Assembly: GCA_946405115.1 (NCBI GenBank)
Contig: CAMJGB010000145.1
Span: 1-5,176 of the forward strand
Direction: 5' to 3'
Source of the DNA: an uncultured Clostridia bacterium
GTDB lineage: Bacteria > Bacillota > Clostridia > Saccharofermentanales > Saccharofermentanaceae
DNA: 5,176 nucleotides
The translations under genes and the position numbers were made by a program. Shown here piece after piece: positions 1 through 5,176 of this stretch. Position 1 is the first letter of the stretch. Every line of letters starts with the position of its first letter. Below the pieces are notes generated by a model. The model did no database searches. It saw nothing but the letters and a program-made list of their open reading frames with translations, and was not told where the DNA came from.

Positions 1-1
1 T

Positions 2-448
2 TCACCTTCTGTCACCTCTTAGTTTCTCTTTCATATCAGGCACGTATTTACGTGAGACAATAACGTCCTCACCGTTACTAAGCCGGCATAGGAAACGTCC
101 GTTAAGTGCAGGGCGTATCTGCTCTATCTTCATCAGGTTCACCAACACCTGCTTGGAGATCCTTAAGTAATTCTCGGCGGGCAGCATATCCTCGAACTCA
201 TAAAGTCTTCTGCGCGACTCATAGCAGTCGTTATCAAGATAGATAAAGCACCTGTCATCAACGGCTTCAACATAGAGTATGTCGGACAAAGCGATACGGT
301 ACTGTTTCTCGTCCTTGTACGCCTCCACATGTCCGTCCCTAAGCTTTATGAAACGCACGATCTCATTCACGCGCTCATTTACGCGCCAGCATCCGATCTC
401 AATGTATTCCTTCTGCGAAGGATCTATGTTCTTAATATTGATCTCCAT
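2..448 (-). CDS. LytTR-family DNA-binding transcriptional regulator, stand-alone (no receiver domain)
   Basis: This is a 148-residue cytoplasmic transcription factor. Residues about 43-143 form a LytTR DNA-binding domain: the strand segment 'LSDILYVEAVDDRCFIYL' (54-71), then 'YLRISKQVLVNL' (94-105), 'NGRFLCRLSNGEDVIVSRKYV' (116-136) and the closing 'MKEKL'. The first 40 residues ('IDPSQKEYIEI..VNEIVRFI') match the short N-terminal extension typical of stand-alone clostridial LytTR proteins, not a response-regulator receiver domain, so no partner kinase is implied. I chose ATG at 448-446. A TTG codon one position upstream is possible but less likely. The ATG shares its A with the TGA stop of the hydrolase gene (TGATG), and the upstream Shine-Dalgarno is weak (GAGAG, about 9 bases away), so translation is probably coupled to the hydrolase. 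The gene is complete, with a TGA stop at 4-2. Its targets are unknown; control of its own operon is an inference. Family assignment is firm. Confidence 0.93.
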   Translation of the reverse strand: MEINIKNIDPSQKEYIEIGCWRVNERVNEIVRFIKLRDGHVEAYKDEKQYRIALSDILYVEAVDDRCFIYLDNDCYESRRRLYEFEDMLPAENYLRISKQVLVNLMKIEQIRPALNGRFLCRLSNGEDVIVSRKYVPDMKEKLRGDRR

Positions 449-1773
449 CAAAGATAGCTCTCGTTTACGTCAAACTGTCCTTCTCCTTTAAGATAGCAGT
501 CGAAGAAATCAAGTATGATACGATTCAGATTATCCGTGCACTCCTCGTGATTCACCGTGCTTTCTGAAGTATTGAGCATTCCGGCCAGGAAGGGCGAGAA
601 CAGCGGCAGGTCCGTAAGGTCCATATGAGCCGCGCCGGTAAAATATGTGCTGAAGCCTTCGTCTGCGTTATCAAGTATAACATTATTCGAGTACGTATAT
701 CCCGTCTCATAAGCTTCCAAACGGCTTTGATGGTGCTCGTCGTTATCGATAGCGAGGATGGGGGTTGCGTATCTTTCTTCGTTAACCTGAGGCATTCCGT
801 TACTGACTCCTGTCTGCTCACCGAGCATGGTACCGTCGATGTCGATGACCGCCGAGATGTCTGCTCTTCTTCCGACAGTAACTGCCGTCGCGCCTCCGAG
901 AGAGTGTCCCATCAGGCCGATCCTGGATGTGTCCATGAGTCTTCCCCACTCCTGCTCGAAAAGCTCATTCTCCAGTTCATCAATCACGAAGTTCATATCA
1001 GCTTCACGTATCTCCATCCACTCCGATGTAATCTCATAGACTTCTTCCTCACTCATGTCATTATCATTTCCACCGACATATAAAGCAGTTTGGAGAAACT
1101 CCGGATCAACGGTGATAAGCTTGCCTTCAGAATCGTGAGTGAAGAACGAATGATAGGGATGGTCCAGACTTGCCACTACATAACCGTGACTTGCAAGCTC
1201 CATGAATGTCGATGCATTGCTCTGATAATAACCGAAGGCGCCATGTGAGAATATGACAAGAGGAAGAGAGTGACTTGCGATATCTTCATCATCGGGATAG
1301 TAGAAATGAACCGGTACTTCTCTATATGAACCGTCGTTCTCAAACTCCTCAACGCGGGATTTGTCTATAAGAATTATGCTGTCTTCCTTAACCGCATATC
1401 CGCCGGTCAGGGGTCTTCCGTGATAATCGGCAAAAACGAACGCCGGTATCATATTCACAGCAAGAAGAATTACACTTATCACTGCACTCATTACGATGGC
1501 AAACTTCTTTTTGGTCTTATTGTTCTTCCTGTATAAGACCGCGAACAAACCTGCAACAGCGATTCTTACCACAAGTATGGTAAGCAGAGCCTTAAATCTG
1601 AATCCGAGGTCGATACCCGGAAGGAAGACCATAAGAAGAAAGAGAACGAGTTCCGCAGAATCCGCCACGAACCTTCTCGGGGTCCATTTTCTTTTCGATG
1701 AGGTGCGGGTAAGCTCAAATGCCGTAAACCCGAGTTCCAGTATCAGTAATGCTGCAAGTAAAATGTATGCCAT
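448..1773 (-). CDS. Membrane-anchored alpha/beta hydrolase, PAF-acetylhydrolase / dienelactone-hydrolase-like
   Basis: A 441-residue protein with two halves. Residues 1-117 hold four hydrophobic segments (about 1-19, 41-55, 60-81 and 91-116). The loops after segments 1 and 3 are strongly basic (KRKWTPRR, RKNNKTKKK), so by the positive-inside rule the catalytic half lies outside the membrane. Residues about 150-430 form an alpha/beta hydrolase: oxyanion region FSHGAFG (175-181), nucleophile elbow GHSLGG (Ser291), a likely Asp313 in IDIDG, and His383 in GAAHMDLTDL. The GHSxGGAT, then Asp, then HxxxxD order resembles platelet-activating-factor acetylhydrolases, which remove short or oxidised acyl chains from phospholipids. 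The true substrate is unknown, and a general esterase or lipase is equally possible. I chose ATG at 1773-1771 because AAGGCGG lies 8 bases upstream of it. The in-frame GTG at 1782-1780 overlaps that ribosome binding site and would add only three residues. It is the first gene of a unit with the LytTR regulator. Confidence 0.88.
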   Translation of the reverse strand: MAYILLAALLILELGFTAFELTRTSSKRKWTPRRFVADSAELVLFLLMVFLPGIDLGFRFKALLTILVVRIAVAGLFAVLYRKNNKTKKKFAIVMSAVISVILLAVNMIPAFVFADYHGRPLTGGYAVKEDSIILIDKSRVEEFENDGSYREVPVHFYYPDDEDIASHSLPLVIFSHGAFGYYQSNASTFMELASHGYVVASLDHPYHSFFTHDSEGKLITVDPEFLQTALYVGGNDNDMSEEEVYEITSEWMEIREADMNFVIDELENELFEQEWGRLMDTSRIGLMGHSLGGATAVTVGRRADISAVIDIDGTMLGEQTGVSNGMPQVNEERYATPILAIDNDEHHQSRLEAYETGYTYSNNVILDNADEGFSTYFTGAAHMDLTDLPLFSPFLAGMLNTSESTVNHEECTDNLNRIILDFFDCYLKGEGQFDVNESYL

Positions 1774-1815
1774 ATAGTGCACCGCCTTTCTTACGGCGAC
1801 TATATGGCATTACAT
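1763..1815. repeat. Long imperfect inverted repeat over promoter, ribosome binding site and start codon
   Basis: The arms are 1763-1778 and 1799-1815. The inner 12 bases are perfectly complementary (ATGCCATATAGT / ACTATATGGCAT), and four more pairs follow after a single extra base in the right arm. Inside, 1783-1786 (CGCC) can pair with 1795-1798 (GGCG), leaving an 8-base loop. The right arm covers the -10 box and part of the spacer of the hydrolase promoter. The left arm covers the hydrolase ATG and its first codons. It could be a protein-binding operator, or a hairpin that forms only in transcripts entering from the upstream ligase gene, because the predicted start site lies between the arms. 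The symmetry is seen directly; its function is inferred. Confidence 0.8.
1780..1788 (-). promoter_or_regulatory. Ribosome binding site deciding the hydrolase start
   Basis: On the minus strand this reads AAGGCGGTG, one mismatch from the ideal AAGGAGGTG. Its AAGGCGG core ends 8 bases before the ATG at 1773, an ideal distance. The GTG inside it is in frame with the hydrolase but would place the start codon within the ribosome binding site, so the ATG is preferred. The site sits in the loop and inner stem of the inverted repeat. Confidence 0.7.
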
Positions 1816-1827
1816 AACCGTTCTCAA
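1799..1827 (-). promoter_or_regulatory. Sigma-A-type promoter for the hydrolase-LytTR unit
   Basis: On the minus strand a -35 box TTGAGA (1827-1822, 5 of 6 matches to TTGACA) is followed by a 17-base spacer and a -10 box TATAGT (1804-1799, 5 of 6 matches to TATAAT). The predicted start is near the A at 1792, giving a leader of about 19 bases that begins just before the ribosome binding site. The -10 box lies inside one arm of the inverted repeat, so a factor bound there would block RNA polymerase. The boxes and spacing are seen directly; activity is inferred. Confidence 0.65.
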
Positions 1828-1830
1828 CAG

Positions 1831-1863
1831 CTTACACGGCAAGATGCTTTTTGCCGCGGTAAG
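1831..1863 (-). terminator. Hairpin after the ligase gene; possible weak terminator or 3'-end stem without T-tract
   Basis: It begins 11 bases after the ligase stop codon. The minus-strand RNA can form CTTAC, a small internal loop, then CGGCAA paired with TTGCCG across an 8-base loop (AAAGCATC), closed by GTAAG. This gives about 11 base pairs. No run of T follows on either strand, so it does not meet the usual definition of an intrinsic terminator. It may act as an mRNA 3'-end stabiliser, a weak terminator or a factor-dependent end. Type is uncertain; the stem itself is clear. Confidence 0.4.
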
Positions 1864-1874
1864 ATGCACAAATA

Positions 1875-3110
1875 TCAGTCGAATCTCTCGTCGATGACTC
1901 TCTTGGACTTCTTCTCGGATCTCGGGAGCAGGCCGATCTCGACAACCTTAACGATAGGTGTGAATCCAATCCTGGACTTAACTGCAGCTGCAATCCTCTC
2001 ACCGAGCTCATTGAAGTCATACTCACCCGAAGTCTCGACATAGATCCTCATCGTGTCGCGGCCGTCGAGGTGTGATATGCGGATCTGATACTCGGAAGAG
2101 CACTCGTGGAATTCCTTCAGTATCTCCTCGATCTGAGCGGGGAATACATTGACACCCTTGATCTTCATCATGTCGTCTGTTCTGCCCTTAATGACATCGA
2201 TACGGGGGAACTTCGAGCCACACTTGCAGGGCTCGGGGATGATTCTGGACAGATCATGAGTCCTGTAACGGATAAGAGGAGCTCCCTCCTTAACGAGAGT
2301 CGTGATAACGATCTCACCCCACTCGCCGTCCGGGAGCGGCTTCAGCGTAACAGGATCGATAATCTCAAGATAGATATAATCATCCCAGTAATGCATATAC
2401 TTCTCGCCCGGGCAGTTGATGCCGATACCGGGACCGTAGATCTCGGTAAGGCCGTAGATATCGAACAGTTCGATGCCGAGTTCATTGTGGATTCTCTCAC
2501 GCATCTTATCGCCCCATCTCTCGGAACCGATAACGCCCTTCTTAAGGCAGATCTTGTCCTTGATCCCCCTCTTCTCGATCTCCTCTGCAAGAAGCAGAGC
2601 GTAGGAAGATGTAGCACACAGAACGGTGGACTTCATGTCCATCATGAACTGAAGCTGCTTATCCGTGTTACCGGGGCCCATAGGAATACACATAGCACCG
2701 AGCTTCTCAGCACCGAGCTGGAAACCGATACCTGCTGTCCACAGGCCGTATCCGGGAGTGATGTGGATTCTATCCATATTCGTGATGCCCGCCATCTCGT
2801 AGCAGCGCTTAAACTGGATAGCCCAGTCGTCAACGTCCTTCGCTGTATAAGGAATGATTACCGGAAGACCTGTCGTACCGGAAGAAGAATGAATACGAAC
2901 GATCTCCTCCTCAGGTGCAGTCATGAGTCCGAGTGGATATGCCTCACGAAGGTCGTTCTTCTCCGAGAAAGGAAGCTTCTCGAAGTCCTCCGCCGAGTTA
3001 ACGCCCTTGATTCCGGCCTCCTCGAGTTTCTTACCGTAGAAGCTTCCCGCCTTAACGAGCGCCTCAATTCTGCTGTTAACCTGCTCCAGTTGCTTGTCAC
3101 TGATCCTCAT
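1875..3110 (-). CDS. paaK: Phenylacetate-CoA ligase family protein (arylacetate-CoA ligase, AMP-forming)
   Basis: This 411-residue cytoplasmic enzyme belongs to the adenylate-forming superfamily. It activates an arylacetate such as phenylacetate or indoleacetate with ATP and CoA to give arylacetyl-CoA, AMP and pyrophosphate. Motifs in order: phosphate-binding loop SSSGTTGLP (75-83); YGLTEIYGPG (219-228); YRTHDLS (282-288), whose Asp usually contacts the ribose; the hinge GRTDDMMKIKGVNVFP (309-324); and a C-terminal Lys-rich end (PRSEKKSKRVID) where the adenylation lysine normally lies. Cys233, His240, Cys295 and Cys297 are placed where some PaaK relatives hold a structural zinc. It is slightly shorter than the usual roughly 430 residues, mainly at the N-terminus. 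ATG at 3110 is preceded by a strong AAGGAGG. It follows iorB by 9 bases, which points to arylacetyl-CoA made or used by IorAB as its partner metabolite. The exact aryl substrate cannot be read from sequence. Confidence 0.95.
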   Translation of the reverse strand: MRISDKQLEQVNSRIEALVKAGSFYGKKLEEAGIKGVNSAEDFEKLPFSEKNDLREAYPLGLMTAPEEEIVRIHSSSGTTGLPVIIPYTAKDVDDWAIQFKRCYEMAGITNMDRIHITPGYGLWTAGIGFQLGAEKLGAMCIPMGPGNTDKQLQFMMDMKSTVLCATSSYALLLAEEIEKRGIKDKICLKKGVIGSERWGDKMRERIHNELGIELFDIYGLTEIYGPGIGINCPGEKYMHYWDDYIYLEIIDPVTLKPLPDGEWGEIVITTLVKEGAPLIRYRTHDLSRIIPEPCKCGSKFPRIDVIKGRTDDMMKIKGVNVFPAQIEEILKEFHECSSEYQIRISHLDGRDTMRIYVETSGEYDFNELGERIAAAVKSRIGFTPIVKVVEIGLLPRSEKKSKRVIDERFD

Positions 3111-3114
3111 ATTC

Positions 3115-3121
3115 CCTCCTT
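3115..3121 (-). promoter_or_regulatory. Ribosome binding site of the ligase gene, overlapping the iorB stop
   Basis: The minus strand reads AAGGAGG, a perfect Shine-Dalgarno core, with 4 bases before the ATG at 3110. Its first two bases are the last two of the iorB TAA stop (3122-3120), so ribosomes finishing iorB end on the ligase initiation site. This supports one co-transcribed and co-translated unit and fixes the ligase start. Confidence 0.8.
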
Positions 3122-3710
3122 AAATTGACGCATATTCCAAAGCCTTGAAGTTAAGCTCGTGGAACTGCGGTTTAACCTTCTTTACCAGTGCTTCCTTAAT
3201 GTCTTCGATGCCGACTTCACCGAGGAACCCTCCTCTTGCAGCAGCACCTAAGAGCACCATATTCATTACCTTCGCTGACCCGAGATCAGCAAGAGCCTGA
3301 TCCGTGTTTACGATAACGAGCTTGCCGATAAGATCTCCCTCAAGTGACTTCAGGAAATCCGTCATCTTCGCGCCCTCATAGTCAGAGCCCTGCAAAGCAG
3401 CAGTAACCGGCATCATCGCGCGGTCAGACGTAATTACAACTCCGCCCTTCTTAAGATAGGACAGAGCACGCACTGTCTCCGCCGGCTCGAAACCGATAAT
3501 AATATCCGCACATCCGCTCTGTATAAGCGGCGTAAAACACTCTCCGATACGAAGGTAACTTAAAACACTTCCTCCGCGCTGAGCCATACCGATAGTCTCG
3601 GCAGATCTTACATCCAATCCCTTTGCCATCGAAGCCGCAGCCGTGAGCTTAGACGCAAGTACCGTTCCCTGGCCTCCTACGCCGCACAGAATGATATTAG
3701 TGGTACTCAT
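3120..3710 (-). CDS. iorB: Indolepyruvate:ferredoxin oxidoreductase, beta subunit
   Basis: The 196-residue small subunit of IOR. The enzyme oxidatively decarboxylates indolepyruvate and other arylpyruvates to arylacetyl-CoA, reducing ferredoxin, and can run in reverse. The protein is the gamma-type catalytic domain of the 2-oxoacid:acceptor oxidoreductase family. It carries the N-terminal glycine-rich turn CGVGGQGT (9-16) followed by the hallmark ETIGMAQRGGSVLSYLRIG (38-56), and ends with the conserved helix around HELNFKALEYA. The length is normal for IorB. ATG at 3710 overlaps the iorA stop as ATGA, and AAGGCGG lies 7 bases upstream inside the end of iorA, so production of the two subunits is coupled. 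The generic family also includes 2-oxoisovalerate and 2-oxoglutarate enzymes, but the two-subunit layout with an IorA-type partner and an arylacetate ligase neighbour favours arylpyruvate. Confidence 0.95.
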   Translation of the reverse strand: MSTTNIILCGVGGQGTVLASKLTAAASMAKGLDVRSAETIGMAQRGGSVLSYLRIGECFTPLIQSGCADIIIGFEPAETVRALSYLKKGGVVITSDRAMMPVTAALQGSDYEGAKMTDFLKSLEGDLIGKLVIVNTDQALADLGSAKVMNMVLLGAAARGGFLGEVGIEDIKEALVKKVKPQFHELNFKALEYASI

Positions 3711-5176
3711 TCCTTCACCGCCTTTCCGATGGCATCACAGGGGCAGACCTGCGAACACAGACCGCAGCCGTTACAAAGAGCGGGATCCACCGCAACACGG
3801 CCGTCCTTAAGAACAACACCGGGGCAGCCTATCTCACGGATACACATCTTGCAGTCAACGCACTTATCGAGGTCTACCTCATACGGCGTCTCGGGCTTAA
3901 ACAGCACTGCGCACGGCGCCTCGAAAAGAATCGCCTTCACACCCGGCTCGTCTGCGACTTTCTTCACGATTTCCACTGCCTCATCAAGATTGAAAGGATC
4001 CTGCCTTACCACAGTCTCCACGCCGATTCCCCTAAGGATGCTCTCGATGTCGATCTTATCCGTGAACTCGCCCATCATGGTGTGGCCGGTTCCCGGGTGA
4101 GGCTGGTGACCCGTCATGGCCGTAGTCGAGTTATCGAGAACTACGAGCGTCATGTCAGCCTGGTTATAAACTGCATTTACGACACCCGTTATTGCAGAAG
4201 CAAAGAATGTGGAATCGCCTACAAATGCAAAGCACTTGGTATCGGGCTTAACTCTGCCCACACCCTGCGCGATGCCTAGTCCCGCGCCCATGCAAAGACA
4301 TGTGTCTACCATATCAAGCGGCATGGCGTTGCCTAACGTATAACAGCCGATGTCACCTGCGAAGATCGTCTCCTTACCCTTCATGGCTTTCTTAACAGCG
4401 TAGAAGGATGCTCTGTGGGGGCATCCTGCGCAAAGTACGGGAGGACGAACAGGAAGTTCAGGCGTCTCGGGCAAAGCGCAGGAAGCACTCTCCCAGCCCA
4501 TAAACTCATTGATATATTTCTGTACAAGATCAGGCATATTCTCGCCCGAGCGAGCAACACTGCCCGTAAGCTTGCCCGTGATCTTCACGTTGATGCCGTA
4601 CTTGCCGCACACAAGAAGCAGGTGCCTCTCTATGTAAGGATCAAGCTCCTCTACTACGAGGACCTCATCTACGCCCTTCAAAAACTCGCATGCAAGCTTC
4701 TCAGGGAACGGGAACGGCGTGCTTATCTTAAGTAGTGCAGGCTTATCCCCTTCACTGTTATCAAGGATATCCTTAACATTTGCATAGGAGATGCCCTGCG
4801 CGACTATACCCTTACGAACATCACCGACGGTGATCACGTTACGCTCATTAGAAGAGAACTCATTCGAGATTTCTTCATTACGCACCTCTATCTTCGCATG
4901 ATTCGCGTAAGACAGCTTCGGGAAGATAACCCAACGCTTGGAATCCTTCACAAAGCCCTCAGGCCTGTGGTCTTCGTACTCTGCGTAATCACGCACGTCT
5001 ATACTCTGATATGAGTGGCACACACGCGTAGTGGGGCGCATGAACACAGGCGTCTTGTATTTCTCAGAAAGCTCGAAAGCTTCGAAGATCATCTCATATG
5101 CTTCCTTAGCATCGGAAGGGTCGAAGCACGGCACCTTGGAATACTCTGCGAAAGTTCTTGTATCCTGCTCTGTCTG
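3707..5176 (-). CDS. iorA: Indolepyruvate:ferredoxin oxidoreductase, alpha subunit (N-terminus cut by window edge)
   Basis: The reading frame stays open to the last base of the window (the first visible residues are QTEQDTRTFAEYSK). The GTG at 5134 is therefore an internal Val, not a start. About 489 residues are visible; the family is usually near 600, so roughly the first 100, part of the pyruvate-oxidoreductase N-terminal domain, lie outside. Seen in order, numbering visible residues: the end of that domain with RPTTRVCHS (47-55); CAGCPHRASFYAV opening the thiamine-diphosphate domain (249-261); the cofactor and magnesium motif GDSTFF...DNSTTAMTG (320-356); and two [4Fe-4S] ferredoxin motifs at the C-terminus. 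The first has cysteines 439, 442, 445 and 451, the second 468, 471, 474 and 478 (CNGCGLCSQVCP). These carry electrons to ferredoxin, so the enzyme is cytoplasmic and oxygen-sensitive. The fused ferredoxin domain is the mark of IorA. It overlaps iorB by 4 bases. Confidence 0.96.
   Translation of the reverse strand, partial: QTEQDTRTFAEYSKVPCFDPSDAKEAYEMIFEAFELSEKYKTPVFMRPTTRVCHSYQSIDVRDYAEYEDHRPEGFVKDSKRWVIFPKLSYANHAKIEVRNEEISNEFSSNERNVITVGDVRKGIVAQGISYANVKDILDNSEGDKPALLKISTPFPFPEKLACEFLKGVDEVLVVEELDPYIERHLLLVCGKYGINVKITGKLTGSVARSGENMPDLVQKYINEFMGWESASCALPETPELPVRPPVLCAGCPHRASFYAVKKAMKGKETIFAGDIGCYTLGNAMPLDMVDTCLCMGAGLGIAQGVGRVKPDTKCFAFVGDSTFFASAITGVVNAVYNQADMTLVVLDNSTTAMTGHQPHPGTGHTMMGEFTDKIDIESILRGIGVETVVRQDPFNLDEAVEIVKKVADEPGVKAILFEAPCAVLFKPETPYEVDLDKCVDCKMCIREIGCPGVVLKDGRVAVDPALCNGCGLCSQVCPCDAIGKAVKE

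Noticed and set aside
625..1083. Plus-strand open frame of 152 codons opposite the hydrolase
   Set aside because: Its translation is rich in Ser, Arg and Val with no domain-like pattern, and the minus strand there encodes the catalytic triad of the hydrolase.
1773..1778. TATAGT on the plus strand, mirror image of the -10 box, as a possible divergent promoter
   Set aside because: The mirror copy follows from the inverted repeat. The matching -35 position (1750-1755, TGCTGC) is poor, and there is no plus-strand gene downstream.
1817..1825. ACCGTTCTC as a possible LytTR binding half-site near the hydrolase promoter
   Set aside because: It matches the published half-site pattern only in part, and no second direct-repeat copy is found about 21 bases to either side.
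2106..3128. Long plus-strand open frame (340 codons) opposite the ligase and the end of iorB
   Set aside because: It lies wholly antisense to a gene with clear motifs, shows no recognisable domain, and has no ribosome binding site of note. It is best explained by the codon bias of the ligase gene keeping the opposite frame free of stops.
5132..5134. GTG as the iorA start codon
   Set aside because: The frame continues upstream to the window edge with family-typical residues (EQDTRTFAEYSK), so this codon is an internal valine and the true start is outside the window.

Overview
All five genes in this window are read from the minus strand, and they are packed tightly with almost no spare DNA. 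The look is that of an anaerobic Gram-positive bacterium of the Bacillota, probably class Clostridia. The reasons are an oxygen-sensitive ferredoxin-linked 2-oxoacid oxidoreductase, a stand-alone LytTR regulator of the kind common in Clostridia, AAGGAGG-type ribosome binding sites and a sigma-A-type promoter. A gut or rumen relative of Lachnospiraceae or Oscillospiraceae is plausible, but the genus cannot be read from this sequence.

Right part (5176 down to 1875): a three-gene operon, iorA - iorB - paaK-like. iorA runs off the right edge and lacks its N-terminus. iorA and iorB overlap by 4 bases, and iorB and paaK are 9 bases apart. IorAB interconverts arylpyruvates with arylacetyl-CoA plus CO2, using ferredoxin. 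The ligase interconverts the arylacetyl-CoA with the free arylacetate. Together they form a short aromatic pathway that can run oxidatively (amino acid breakdown to indoleacetate or phenylacetate) or reductively (salvage of arylacetates into aromatic amino acids).

Middle (1774-1874): a 101-bp gap with three things in it. There is a hairpin lacking a T-tract just after the ligase gene, a good sigma-A-type promoter, and a long imperfect inverted repeat. The right arm of the repeat covers the -10 box and its left arm covers the start codon of the next gene.

Left part (1773 down to 2): a second unit made of a membrane-anchored alpha/beta hydrolase related to platelet-activating-factor acetylhydrolase, and a small LytTR DNA-binding protein. 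The hydrolase stop and the regulator start overlap as TGATG. A ribosome-binding-like sequence at the extreme left edge suggests that a further gene follows just outside the window.

Most of the window is ordinary, recognisable metabolism and regulation. The part most worth a second look is the promoter and inverted repeat at 1763-1827. I see no RNA gene, CRISPR array, mobile element or origin.
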